Assembly (NCBI GenBank): GCA_016748015.1
Contig: JAAOMT010000523.1
Location: 1,066,423 to 1,130,422 of the forward strand
Source of the DNA: Geosiphon pyriformis
Lineage: Eukaryota > Glomeromycota > Glomeromycetes > Archaeosporales > Geosiphonaceae
DNA length: 64,000 bases
Reading direction: 5' to 3'
Within the stretch, counting starts at the first letter, position 1, and the number at the start of each line of letters is the position of its first letter. Of the stretch, positions 43,901 to 55,695 are shown piece by piece. Below the pieces are notes generated by a model. It had not been told where the DNA came from. It did not search any database and saw nothing but the letters and a program-made list of their open reading frames with translations. Both the position numbers and the translations under genes were made by a program.

Positions 43901-45245
43901 GTTATCTCAAAAGAAGGTAATACCCCTGAACAAACCCATGTGATACAACACACCATCACCACCAAAAACACTCGCCTCATCCATTTGAAGCCTTATTAAT
44001 CCAATCAACACAATGATGAGTTTATTAAGAAAGAAATAAACCGAATGAAAAATCTTGGATTCATACAAGAAAACAAAAGTGAATGAGCTTTTCCAGTTGT
44101 AGTGATACTCAAGAAAGGTAGAACTCTATGCTTTTGTGTTGACTACTGCCAATTAAATGCCATCACTATAAGAGACATATATTCACTCCCCAAAATTGAT
44201 ATAATGCTAAATAAATTCAATAGTACTGCTTTCTTCTCAACCATTGATTTAACTGCTGGATTTTGGCAAGTAGAAATGAATTCAGAAAGCAGAAAGAAAA
44301 CTGTCTTCATTACCAAGTATGGCACCTATGAATTTACAGTTATGTTTTTTGGTCTCACCAATGCTCCTCCTATCTTTTAACACCTAATGGATAAAGTGTT
44401 TGAATCAGTAAAAAAAAACTTTGTTCTGGTTTACTTGGACAACATAATGGTATACTCAAACACCTGGGATAAACACCTTAAACATCTGCAAAAGGTTTTT
44501 GACCTCCTTAAAAATGCTGGCCTTAAAATCAACCCAATCAAATCTTTCTTTGGATACCAATCCACCCAATTTCTTGGTTATCTTGTTACAAAAGATGGAA
44601 TCTTTTCTGATCCAGCTAAAGTTAAAAAAGTTCAGAACATTAAACAACCAATGAATGTTCCTGAACTATGCTTTTTCCTTGGTTTGGCCTTTTACTACCA
44701 CAAATTTATCAAGAATTTCTCTAAAATTGCCTTTTCTTTCAATCAGCTACTCAGAAAAAATGTCAATTATTACTGGGACACTCATCAACAAAAAGCTTTT
44801 GAATTTCTGAAAGAAAAACTTGTTACTGAATCAATTCTCAAACAATTTGATCTGGACCAACCTTTTATCCTCCACACTGATGCATCTGGCTATGAACTTG
44901 GTGCTGTTTTTTTACAAAAAGACGAAAATAACAGAAAACATGCCATAGCATATGCCAGTAGATCCCTCACACCAATAGAAAAGAACTATTCAGTTACTAA
45001 ACAAGAATGTTTAGCAGTAGTTTGGGCTACCAACTACTGGGATCAATATCTTCTTGGTGCAAAATTCTTAGTGGTAACAGATCATTAAGCCTTGGTTTGG
45101 CTGCACAAGAAAAAAAAGCTGGAACACAAATGAATAACTCACTGGATACTTCACTTGGATGAATTCAACTATGATATTCAACACTGCAAAGAAGCAAATC
45201 ATCAAAACACTGATGCTCTATCTAGACTTACCATCCAGTAATAGT
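43900..45245 (+). pseudogene. RT-RNase H of element H
   Basis: RT: FCVDYCQLNAITIRDIYSLP, FFSTIDLTAGFWQVEM, YEFTVMFFGLTNAPPIF, FVLVYLDNIMVYS (YLDN for YLDD) and FFLGLAFYYHKFIKNFSKIA. RNase H: LHTDASGYELGAVF, TKQECLAVVW and VVTDH followed by TAA at 45086. 44387-45088 is open (233 codons). Stops precede and follow. The second catalytic Asp is Asn through a CpG-type change (GAC GAC to GAC AAC). Confidence 0.85.
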
Positions 45246-45289
45246 ACAACCTCTCAAACCAAACCAACTTAATTATTAATAAATCTTTT

Positions 45290-46520
45290 ACAAACAAACA
45301 CGATAATAGACTTGGACAACTACTCTGCCTTAATGGAATTTTTGGATAAAGAACAATATCCACCAGAATACACTTGACAGCAAAGAGAACATTTGTGTAA
45401 ACAATCAAATTTCTATTTGATCCACCAGAATCAATTATATAAAAGAAACAGAAAAAATTCTAATCATTACCAAAAAGTTATCAGTTTTGAAGAAGAAAAA
45501 ATTGTAATATACAACATGCACACTAACCCATTAGCTGGACACTTTGGAAAAACAAAAACAATTCAGAAAACTTTAGCTTGCTATTATTGGCCTACCTTGG
45601 AAAAAGACATTGCTGAATACATCAAAACCTGTGATATCTGCCAAAGAAGAGACAAACCCAATTGCAAAGAAGATATCCATCCAATCTCTGTTGGTCAACC
45701 ATTTGACAGAATTGGTATAGATGTTGTTAGACCTTTAACAATAACTCCTAATGGCAACAGATATATTATTACAGTTACTGACTATCTTACAAAGTGGGTA
45801 GAAACAAGAGCCACCCCAGACCAAACAGCAGTCTCAATAGCCAATTTCATTTATAAAGATATTATCTGCTGTTATAGCTGCCCCAAAAAACTTTTATCTG
45901 ATTGAGAAAGAGCTTTTCTCAGTACACTGGTTGAAGAACTTTGTAGAAAAATGTGAATACATCATAAACTTTCCTCCTCTTATCACCCCCAAACAAATGG
46001 CCTAGTGAAACATTTTAATAGAACACTATGTAAAACCCTAACCAAAACCAGTGAAGAAACAAACTTATAGGACAAAGTACTGCCATCAGCTTTGTTTGCT
46101 TATAGAACTGTGAATTATGACATAACAAGTTATGAATCTTTTTATCTGCTCTATGGATGCATGGCAACACTACTAATAGAAACTAACATTAAAACAATAT
46201 TCTTTGAAGAGATCACAATAGGAAATTACAAAGACATTTTGCAAAGAAGACTTGGTACTATTCTTGACTCCTTGGTAGAAGCACAAATAATTGCTTTTAA
46301 AAAGATGTTCTAACAGAGATAATGTTTATGGTGATAAATTTTCTAGCCAGTAGAAAGAACTCTTTATAGTCAACAAAGTTTTGAACAATGGTTCTTATAT
46401 TCTTTAAGATCAATCTGAAACAATCTTCAATGATTGTCCTGTTTATGTTACACGACTCAAGAAATATCATAAATGACCTGATTGGCTGCCTATTGTAGTA
46501 ATACTGACTCAAATGATCAG
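45290..46520 (+). pseudogene. Integrase of element H
   Basis: 45393-45905: GHFGKTKTIQKTLACYYWP, CDICQRRDK, IGIDVVRPL (Asp), KKLLSD followed by TGA (second Asp). Then QTNGLVKHFNRTLC, where the catalytic Glu is Lys. 46092-46313 is the following helix region. About 85 bases of the C-terminal domain are missing after FKK at 46300 compared with J. The end overlaps ORF3 in another frame. Confidence 0.82.
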
Positions 46521-47106
46521 CAAAAATCAAGTATAAATAAATGTACTATTTCCAAAACAGAGGTATCTTCAATCAACATGAACAATTATTTTTTGAATCA
46601 AAACATTCAAAATGCCTTCTATACTCTTCATGAGTATTGGATCAAAAACTATCTAAATGCTACTTTGACCATTGAAAAACAAACCACCATAACTGATAAC
46701 AGTAGAACACATACTGTTATTAGACCAAAGATAACTACTACCAGAAGAGAAAAAATTGGTAGCAAAATGGATAAATATCTGTTGGAGAGTATAATAGCAG
46801 CTATACTTCTACCTTCCAACACAAGTGGAAAAACACTTCAAGAAATCTTATCCATAGACAAAAACTTGTCATATGGAAGGCAATTGGAACTCTATGGTTA
46901 CCTTGATGAAATTATAAAGGATATGAAACTGATAAAAAAAACAACTTCAGAGATACAGGCAGAAATTTTGGGCATTATACAGTTAGCTTTGAGTTAGATA
47001 AAACCCTTCTAATAGATTACACTATAAATAGCTTGATTTTGCTGGAGCTCAATCTCTTTGAAGAGGATAATGTTATAGTTAAAACTTATATTTCTTATTA
47101 ATTATC
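46482..47106 (+). pseudogene. ORF3 of element H
   Basis: Open at 46482-46997. It overlaps the integrase end in another frame; the first ATG is at 46578 (MNNYFLNQNIQNAFYTLHEY). It has TITDNSRTHTVIRP, then LLESIIAAILLPSNTSGKTL and LELYGYLDEIIKDMKLIKKT. A deletion of 133 bases relative to J, between GTTAG repeats at about 46981, shifts the frame; beyond it the ORF3 frame resumes as LELNLFEEDN and runs into the 3' LTR. No membrane segment. Function unknown. Confidence 0.62.
47043..47070 (+). promoter_or_regulatory. Polypurine tract of element H
   Basis: GGAGCTCAATCTCTTTGAAG and then AGGATAA, directly before TGTTATAG. It contains the same GGAGCTCA motif as families 1a and 1b. Confidence 0.6.
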
Positions 47107-47748
47107 ACATGTATTAGCCACTGATGTCACATAAATTAGCCACTTTATTTTTAGAAAGTGATCATTGACTTGATCAATAACTTAACTGTTGACTTAATTA
47201 TTGACCTGATTATTGACCATTTTTGACAGCTATATAAGCAATGAATCTATTAGTTATAGAAAAGCATGCAAGAATCAAAGAAATAAAAAAATAAAATAAC
47301 AACTTTTATCTTAATCTTTCTTTTATTGCTAATTTCTCTTTCCCTACCTTCAAATATCTAAACATCTTAAAGATAAAAAATTATTTGTTGGTCTTTACCT
47401 ACCCTTTTCTTGAAACGTGTAATTGCAACATTTGAAAATTATTGAATAAAACGTGACTGAAGAGTACATTTAATACTTGATATTGAATTCTAAGAGCACT
47501 GACATGAAGCATAGAATTATACCAAGTGTAATCATTTGTTGACAGTATGAACTATTCCTTTACCTTCAAATTCCCTGGTTATCTTTGAAAAGTATAGCAA
47601 CTGAGATATTTTATGAGACTGATTTTACACATTGAATCCATATTCATTTAATTCACTCTTTAAAATTGAATTCTCTTTGATTATTTTTATTACCTTACAA
47701 TTCTGTTCCCCCTTGCTATCCATTAGCTTGTTACTCCAATCTGTAACA
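47071..47748 (+). repeat. 3' LTR of element H
   Basis: 678 bp, TGTTATAGTTAAAAC to CAATCTGTAACA. TATATAAG near 47231. It pairs with 40268-40942. Confidence 0.87.
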
Positions 47749-48640
47749 ATATCTTCATCATTATTGCTGAACCATTTCAGTTCCTGCTCCTTGGTAAAAT
47801 CAGAGAGTACAATATATTGTTCAGGATTTAAATCTAAATCTAAATTATTGTTGTTGTTGCCAATTTGCATAAAGCTGGAATCATTGTTTTTGTCATCATC
47901 ATTGTCAGAGTTTAAATTGGAATTGAAAGTTGATTCTAATTCTGATGTGCAGCTGCTGATTGGTTTTTTCTTTTTTGGGATTGTGTATATCATGCATGGC
48001 AGTGAATTGTAAATAAGATTATATTTATTACAATATTAAAAGTCACATGGAATTAAACAATAGTTACATAGTTGGGTGTTGATTTCTTCCAAGTGTTGTT
48101 CTTGCTCTTCTCTGGTAAGTGCCAGTTGTTGGTAGTGTTCATAGAATTTTTTAGGATCATCCTCAATGTTGCCAAAGACATTAAACATTTGAACATATTC
48201 AGGTTCTGAAAGTGATAAGAGGTTGTTTTTGATTTTTAGTAGTTTACTGGTCATTGCATCTTCTACTTTTGCACTTGCCATTTTCCAGATCTCATGTTTA
48301 TCATAAGGATATCCTTTTAGTTATTACAGTACTTTTTTCTATATATCATTGATTGAGGTTTTTTTGTGCATCCAATTGTTTATTAGGATAGTATATTGAC
48401 ATGTTTTGTCACACATTTCTCCATGCCCAGAAATGTCATTCCACATTTCTTTGTTAGGCAAGATTGTTTTACAAGTTAGACAAGGTTTGTTGTCCTATTT
48501 TCTTTGCCTCTTTAGTTTTTCAAACCATTCTAGAATGCATAAGTGGCAATAAAACTTGGTTGCAGTAAGATATTCTTCATTATTGCCACAGTATGTGCCC
48601 ATTGATAACAATTTCTTGCCACAATCAACACATACTAGTT
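47749..48640 (-). pseudogene. Cys-rich domain of element F
   Basis: Minus strand. 47625-47993 ends an Asp/Asn-rich spacer (its last codons are in the LTR of H). Then YCLIPCDF with CNYC and 48036-48281, which has YEHYQQLALTREEQEQHLEE. First-lobe pieces at about 48390-48640 keep CLTC, CDKTC-like and CVDCGKKLLSMGTYC. It corresponds to 13876-14800 in E. ATAT at 47749-47752 is the right-hand target duplication of H. Confidence 0.62.
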
Positions 48641-49060
48641 TTGGTCAGTAATAATTAGACTGGTGTGGTGGAAAGTAGGTATATAGTGTATAAGTAAAGG
48701 TAGTGGCTGGTGCTGATTCTTTTTTTTTCTTCTTTTCTTTTTCTTTTTTTTCTTAAGTCCAAATTGGTGGCCACTTACTTTGGTTATTATTATTCCAATA
48801 ACTTTGGTTGGTTTTCCAGATAGGTTCTTCTTTTCTTTTTTCCTTTTTTTTGTTATCTTATGATGATATTGGCAGTAATTTGTTGTGGTCAGTGTCAGTC
48901 CAGAAAACTTGGTACACTTTCCAGGTAGATTTTTCTTTTTTATTGTCAAACTTAATGAGTAGTACTAGTGCATTGTTACTGAGTTTGAAATGATCACACA
49001 TTGCTGGTACTCATGTGTGTTGTCTATTTTGACTAAATTGCAATTCCTGAGTAGTCCAGT
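48641..49060 (-). pseudogene. Basic linker of element F
   Basis: 48635-48949 is an open Lys-rich stretch (KKKKKKRRKKKNQHQPLPLL type). It is rich in T runs on the plus strand and matches 14801-15165 in E. Confidence 0.5.
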
Positions 49061-49480
49061 TAAGCATTGCATTTGTTTTGGACAGGCAATTATTACCAAT
49101 AAGTCCTTAATATTGAGTGGCTTCTATGACTAATACCTTAATTAATATGATGATGCCATTAACTTCTATAGAGAAGTTATCAATCTTGCCAATTGGAGTT
49201 TTGGTCATTCCATTAGCTGTTATAATTTTGGCACTGGCAGTGTGATCAATTCAGCAACCTAATTGGTCTATGAGTTGTTATATAATAATGTTGTCTGCTG
49301 AATCACTATCTAGAATCAGTTTTATGGCCTGACTATTGACTTTAGCATTAGTGTACATAGCAGTGATAGATTTTTCTTTGAATGCAGCTCCACTAAACAA
49401 TGGTGTTTGTGATAATTCCTCAAATTCAAATGGGAAAATTGCTGCTAGTAATTCATTATTGGTTACAGTGGCTAGAGGTA
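49061..49480 (-). pseudogene. Retropepsin-like protease of element F
   Basis: The minus-strand loop LILDSDSADNIII (about 49282-49322) keeps the catalytic Asp but has Asp for the Gly of DSG (GGT or GGC to GAT), and a stop follows. The rest of the fold follows, with TPIGKIDNFSIEVNGI and ALIGNNCL, across stops. Confidence 0.72.
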
Positions 49481-51673
49481 TGTTGCTGGTAAGTGATTTG
49501 TTTTGGTTGAGTTCTTAATTGTTGGATAAGGCATTTTTTGGGATAACCAGAAGACTTAAATAGTGTTGAAAATTTGGGTTTTGGGCATATCTAGTCTCCA
49601 AATTCCGAGAATGTGTTTCTGATTGTTGGATAGAAAAACTGGAAATTAGTTAATAGACAATCATTGCTGATTTTCAGTTTTGTTGTGTTATTTTCGGCTT
49701 TTGTGTTCTAGTTTGAGGTAAGTTTTGTGGTGGTGTTTGAATTTGTTAGGGCTGATATATTACTTGCAGCTGCAGCTGATAAATGATGGGTGCTGGAGTC
49801 TGATAAATGAGTGGTTAATAAATTGGTGACTGCATCACTAGTAAGTAATTTGATTGATATATTTCTGGATTGGGTTGATACCTCAGAGTTTGAAACTGGT
49901 GATTAGGGTTTCAATATTGATTTCTCGATTATTGGTTATCTATTCTTAATCTGCAATTGATTTTTAAATGTTTTTGTTTATCACAGTAATAGCAAATATG
50001 CATCTTTTGCTACCACTATTGATTGGTTAAGAAGAATGGATGTGACTGATTCTGAAAACGATTTGTGTTTCCTTGATTATTGCATTATTGTGGAAGTTAA
50101 TAAATTGTCTGATTGTTAGCTAAGTATTCCTCTAATTTTTGATTAATGGAATTACTGAATTGTTTCAACTTAGAATCTAATTTAGATGATCTATTCATTA
50201 CTAGATTAATAGCTTGAGCATGGTTAGCTTTGAGTTTGGTAAATTCAAAATTCCATGCATTAGTAACTGTGTCTTAGAGAATTTGTGGGTGCATTGAGCA
50301 TATGTGTTGGAAGATACTACTGTGTAGTTCATGTATAAACTGGTTCAGAATCTGTGGTGCTGTAAAGTAATTTGTGTTAATTGCTTGTATTTAGCACAAG
50401 TTCTTATGGAAGCATCCTAAGTAAGTAGTGACTGCTTCAGTTTTTTTTGCTTGATGGTGGTGAAGGTATTGGTTAAGTAATTAATACTGTTATTGTTGCT
50501 AAAATATTTCAAGAATTCAAGCTTGAATGCATTGAAATCCTGAAGTTTGTTGACCAAGCTCTGATACCATAAGTTGGCAGTATCCTGAAGAAAGTATAGA
50601 ATGGTTTGCATGGCTCTAGTGTCATTCTATCTGTTGGCTGTGATGGCTTTCTTGACATTATTTAGCCATACTTGGGTATTATCTTCTTTGCCAGTAAATT
50701 TTTTGAGTTTTGCTATTGGGACATAGACTATTGGATCCAAGTTTGGTTGTTGCAATTGTTGAAGAGATAATTGCTGAAGTGGTATTAGTGGCTGTTGAAG
50801 TTGTTCAGCAATCAGATTAATTGGTTGTTGATTGATGTCAATTTCTGGAGATAAGTTTTGTTGATTAATTAACTTGAAATTTGGATTGTTTGGAGTTTCA
50901 ACTTCTGGATTTTCTGGAATCAGGTTTTGATAATTAACTTCCTGATTGTCATCTTTCTCTTCCTCTTTCTCTGATTCCATTACTTCTCAAGAGCTCATGA
51001 TTCCAAAATCTGGTGGAGATGGCAGTGATCAAAATCCTAATGGCGTCAGTAATTGTGACTTAAATTTCTCAAAATATTCACCATAAGTTCTTAATAGATC
51101 TGTTTTTGATTGTTTATTTTGAAAGAGTATTCATGCTAATGGGGTTTTCACATTTGATGTGGATGCATCTGCTGATGAGATGTTGATAGGACTTCTGGAT
51201 GTAAAATGATATGATAAATTGGTTGGTAATTCAAGTTTTGTTTTCTTTCAAGTAGATGGTTGTATTCTTTAAGGTGTTACTGTTGGTGTTTATAGTTTTT
51301 TTTTGCCTTTGCTTGCATAGGTGATTGGGTATTTTTGTTAAGTGTAATATTCAATTTCTTTATTGATTTTAATAAGAATTACTGTAAAATTATAATTTGC
51401 TAGTAGGCTAGTATTTTGGATTAATTTATTGTAGAAATTTTCTTTGGCTGAGTCGGTTTCTACTGGTACTCCTAGCAAATATGAGATTCTCTCATTAATA
51501 TAGAAATTGAAAGCTGATTCTGCTAATAGGTAATTTTTGGTTAATCCCAAGTATTAAGAATAATGTTGAAACAAAGATTTAGCAAATCTTAAATGGTTTG
51601 TTCCTGTCTGTTTTGGTTTTGTCACTTTTGAATGGTTGTGTATTAGTGCTGGTTTTCTGTAGAATTATACTTC
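49481..51673 (-). pseudogene. Gag of element F
   Basis: The N-terminal domain has NHLRFAKSLFQHYS and then 51338-51550 (LLAESAFNFYINERISYLLG). The Glu-rich segment starting MESEKEEEKDDNQEV and the capsid start at 50627-50980 (PIAKLKKFTGKEDNTQVWLN). 50417-50611 has TILYFLQDTANLWYQSLVNK. The zinc-knuckle region is near 49960-50010 and badly decayed. The ATG of E is GTG here (51675). Many stops. Confidence 0.72.
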
Positions 51674-51674
51674 A

Positions 51675-51686
51675 CAAGAAGTACCA
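51675..51686 (-). promoter_or_regulatory. Primer-binding site of element F
   Basis: Minus strand TGGTACTTCTTG, two bases after the LTR end. It is a decayed form of TGGTGCTCCCT. Confidence 0.6.
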
Positions 51687-51688
51687 AA

Positions 51689-52529
51689 TGTTACAGATAA
51701 TTATTTGAAGTCTCAAAGCAAATAACAAACCTGTAACTTGATGCTCAATTGATATAATGATGTTGGTTTCTGAAGGTTTTTATGATTTGAAAGTTTTGGT
51801 GGAGCTCTTTGTATAATAAACAAAGATTCAATAGATGTTTTTCAGTTGCCTTTTGGAATCGCAATTCTGTCAAATTTTTTTTTCAGCATAGTAACCAGTA
51901 ATCTTTCTGGTAAGCTATCCTCAAATCTATAAGTTCTCTACTTTTGTTTTATGAGTCTTTTACCAGTTCTTATAATGTCTATAACTCAGCACTTTTAATT
52001 TTTAATCAATTAGTAAAACAAAAAATAATAATAAAAAAATAAAAAAAAATAAAAAAATAAGCCAAGACAATAAATGTTAGTATCCCATCAATAGCCATGA
52101 TCAAAAGCTATTGTTCCAGTGTGGTTAAGTATCAATTACTATCAACATGAAGTGTTGATAGTGGAAAGTGGATTGAAATAGTGAATAAAATATTTATTAA
52201 TATTTGTAATATGAAAGATTGCTTAGATCAAATCTAAAACTAAGAGATCTGTCTTTTTTACTTCTAATGTTACTGCTATATATACATAATTAAGATTCCT
52301 CAATTTCTCAATTCTTTACACCAGGAATTCCAAAATTCCTGGAATTTTGCAATTTTTTTAGAGAAAAATCCTGAAATTCTGGAATCCTGTAATTTCTTGT
52401 ATGAGAATTCTGAGATTTCTGGAATTTTGCAATTCTTCTGAAAGGAATCCTGAAATACCACATTTACTATGTTTACTTCTAATTGGCTAATTTTTGTGCT
52501 AATATACTTCCTGTATTCTATAAGTAACA
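51689..52529 (-). repeat. 5' LTR of element F
   Basis: 841 bp, TGTTACAGATAATT to TAAGTAACA. TATATATACAT near 52275 and the GGAATCC array at about 52320-52460. It pairs with 5546-6385. Confidence 0.87.
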
Positions 52530-54935
52530 ACATGTACAAAATCTGTATATTTTACTTTTAAAATATTTGATAATATTAAAAAGATTAGTACACAATCTCT
52601 CAAATTTAATATAGTTACATGCTGCAATTTTCCAATGCCATTGTAAAAATGTAAAAGAGATCAATAATTTAAGCATTTTGTTAATTTTTTCAAGTATTGT
52701 ATCATGGTCTTGATGTTAATTTGAAAGTTTAAATCAAAAAATTACAATTCTTTCTTGAATTAGTTTGTAAACTTTAGGCTTCAATTGTAGCCATTGTTTT
52801 TCATTAGCAATTTTAATTAATTGGTAAATAGGATGGCACCAAGCAAACCAAATTGGTGCAAACATTTGTTTAGCCATGAGTCTTAATGAAGATTTATTGA
52901 AACAAACTCCAATACAAAAGTTAATAATTGCTTGTAAATAAAAAAAGATTTGTTCATACTTTAACCTAAATATAAGATCTGTTTCATTTTGGGCCCATTC
53001 TAAGTAACTTTTAACAAATAGATTTTTTTTAGAAACAACATATAACCACATTAATTTGGAAGCCATTGTATGCCTATATATATTACATATCAAATCCCAT
53101 AATTTATGATGATCAAAACATTTTTTAAAAAACTGCAGTTAACTTTCATTCTGATATTCCTAATATTATGCAAAGTATTTTATATCAATATTCCAATTCA
53201 GCTCAACAAATGCTTTTAGCATATTCATCTTTTTATAAAGAGCACTCAGAACCAATATAAGCCAAAGAAAGTCTTTTTTGATCATTTGTGCATGATGATA
53301 AGGTACTCTATTACATGTTACTACAACCTATCTGCAACTATTATCTTTAATGCCGGATAGTTCTTTAATATGCTCAAAAATCTTTTGAATATTGGCAATT
53401 AAGTTTGGATTTATGGTTATTGGATCAGGAACATATAATTGTGGTATATAAATCTCAATTTCCAAATACAATTGTGTATTTTCAAATGTGTGAAAATAAA
53501 GAATGGGTTTTTTGGCAATGTTAATTGATTCATTCAATTGATTTATCTTGGTAATTGTTGGTAATTTGTTTTGGCATGTAGGACAAACTCACTTTTTATT
53601 ATCAATATTAGACAATTGACCAGTTGGACATTTTTTTAGAGAACCAATTTGGCTTTGATGTTGTACTAATTCATTAATCACATTTGTTTCTTAACTTTTT
53701 TTTACACAAAGCTCTTCTAAAATAATAATAAAATAATTAGTAAGTTTTTTATGAATTTTATTTATTATAACTGAAGTTAAAGAAAATAATTTCTCATATT
53801 TTTTTTTGGAAAGTTCAGAATACAACCAAGGATCTATATTTTGAATAATTATAATTAAAAGCAACAAAACTTGTAATAATATTGAATATGACTGTATTAT
53901 ATCTGCAATCTAAGTAATTTTTTTGACCTTTTTGTTTATTGTTAAAGGCTAAAAATAAAAATCTTTTAAGAAGCTTTGATTGTTCTATAGCCAAACTTTT
54001 TAACTAGTTAGTAAACTTTTTATAACAACCAGAACTTATAATATAATTATTAATATCAATGACTATTTTCAATCTTGCTACTGAATATTTGATTGCTAAA
54101 GTGGCTAAATTAATAGTAGAAACATATTTTAAGTACTTTAATCTATATATAATATCAACTGCTACAGCATACTTAAAAAGTTTTTCCCTTTCATTTTGAT
54201 ATTCATCTTTATTATGAGTAAGAGTTTCAATAAATCTTACAATAACTGGATTTCATTTTGCAAGTCATGTTAAAGAACAATACTCTAAAAAACTATCTAG
54301 ACTAAAATATTCATAATTTTTTTTCAAACTTATTATATCATTATATAAATTACTTTATTCTCTTTTGGCAATTTCTTTTATGGATTTAATATGACCTTGT
54401 TGATTATTAAATGCTTTATCTAATTGTTTTTTTAATGTCACATTCTCAGATAATAATTGCTAATTAATATCTTTTAGCTCTTGTATCTGTTTTATATAAA
54501 CTTTATATATTAGATCTGGCAAAAATACTTGGACTTCAAAATCAGAAAAAGTTTTTTCTAATTCTAACAACTTGTTATCATTAGAAAGTCTTGGTCTTTT
54601 TCTTTCTGTTTTTTCTAAATCTAAAAAAGTTGAATTATTTGATTTAGTAATTTGTTTAATAAAAGACTTTTTAACAATAATCTGATTATAATGTCTTTTA
54701 CATAAAGAGTAATTGTTTAGAGAGTCAAGTAATATAGTTAATTTAGGAAAATACTTAATTATTTTTATTATTCTTTCTACTGCAATACTAGCTGATGCAT
54801 GTTGCTATCTTTGACTTTTTTTGGTCTTATATTTTACTAATTGACTTTTATTATATTCACTGGTAAGAAATTCAAATAAACAAAATAAGTCTTTGGCATT
54901 CATTATAAAACAAGACATAATTTTAAATCCAATTT
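52530..54935 (-). pseudogene. Decayed cellular or multicopy gene flanking the nest
   Basis: Minus strand, start near 54918 (MSCFIMNAKDLFCLFEFLTS). HASASIAVERIIKIIKYFPK and NNYSLCKRHYNQIIVKKSF follow, then a Lys/Arg-rich segment (TERKRPRLSND), a coiled-coil-like region (QIQELKDINQQLLSENVTLK), YEYFSLDSFLEYC and more. 53328-53537 and 52734-53093 (MWLYVVSKKNLFVKSYLEWA; FAPIWFAWCHPIYQLIK) are later pieces. Stops and frameshifts separate them. From memory this resembles a large uncharacterised family in arbuscular mycorrhizal fungi; I could not check it. Reading stops at 52530, where F begins; the C-terminus may be at 4571-5545. Confidence 0.5.
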
Positions 54936-55149
54936 AATAAAAAACTACTATGTAAAGTTATGTAAATTCTTATGGATTCTGAAACTTTGTGTTTATAAAA
55001 GTATGTTTCTACTGTTAGTTTTGATTTTTATTTGAAGTATTTAATCAATAAAGTATTATCAAATTCTCTATACTAATAATGTTAAACACTAATTAGATTA
55101 CAAAAATTTTTTGTGGATTATTCTAGAATTGATTTACGAAATTTAAAAT

Positions 55150-55695
55150 CTCTCTAACTGTATTAAGTAAAATGTTTTTAACTTTGGCACTTGTTATTTG
55201 CCAGATTTTGTCTTTGTTATGTGGATAATCATTTAAATATAACAGAACTCTGTTTTATATGGTATTAAAAGACATTTTTTTATTTACTTAGTTGCTAATA
55301 AGAATTATGTATTGGTATAATGTATTACATGTTTTTTTTTAACTAAAAATGTCATTTTATATTTTTTTATTAAGTTTTTCTATAAGCTAAACAAAATTTA
55401 TTGTCTTATTTTTTCTGTTATTTTGGATATCTAAAGTATTTTTAGTAATATACTTTACAATAGTAACAAATATGCACTTTGTATTTTTTTTTGGCAAGAT
55501 TTAAGCTCTTATAAATAAAAACTTCTTGTTATAATTAATATATCTAAGTGGAATATAAAATGGGTGTTTTCTTGGTATCAGTATTGAGTATAAAATATTT
55601 CAACTGTTGGCTGTTTTTTCTATAGTAATGGTAGTTTAAAGTTTGTTTTTTTTCTTTTTTTTTCTTTTTTTATTTCAAGTAAATATTAGTAGTAG
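55150..55695 (-). mobile_element. Fragment K, left part: family 1a Cys-rich region
   Basis: Minus-strand similarity to 48200-48750 and 14380-14830. It includes the segment around TTTGGCACTTGTTATTTGCC and a T-run linker at 55640-55680. It is strongly AT-enriched and full of stops. It ends at 55695, where J is inserted, and resumes at 63355. Confidence 0.6.

Larger units (their letters stand above)
40268..47748 (+). mobile_element. Element H: family 2 retrotransposon inside F
   Basis: LTRs 40268-40942 and 47071-47748 (675 and 678 bp). The order is gag with zinc knuckle, -1 frameshift site, protease, acidic linker, RT-RNase H, integrase and ORF3. There is no dUTPase or Cys-rich domain. Protease keeps LDSG, the only copy here to do so. 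RT has YLDN, integrase has VKHFN, and two deletions lie in the integrase C-terminus and ORF3. Confidence 0.87.
5546..52529 (-). mobile_element. Element F: outermost family 1a LTR retrotransposon, interrupted by E and H
   Basis: The 5' LTR is at 51689-52529 and the 3' LTR at 5546-6385 (841 and 840 bp). The coding region is in pieces: gag, protease and Cys-rich domain at 47753-51688; dUTPase and RT at 38203-40267; the rest of RNase H, integrase and ORF3 at 6400-8669. The gaps are filled by H (40268-47748) and E (8670-38202). Joining the outer pieces gives one collinear element of the same domain order as E. A target duplication at the two outer ends is not clear (ATGT on the left, ACAT on the right). 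F must be older than E and H because they interrupt it. Confidence 0.85.

Noticed and set aside
5542-52533. Target duplication of element F
   Set aside because: The outer flanks read ATGT and ACAT, which are not direct repeats; shifting the LTR ends by three bases does not help. I leave it undetermined.
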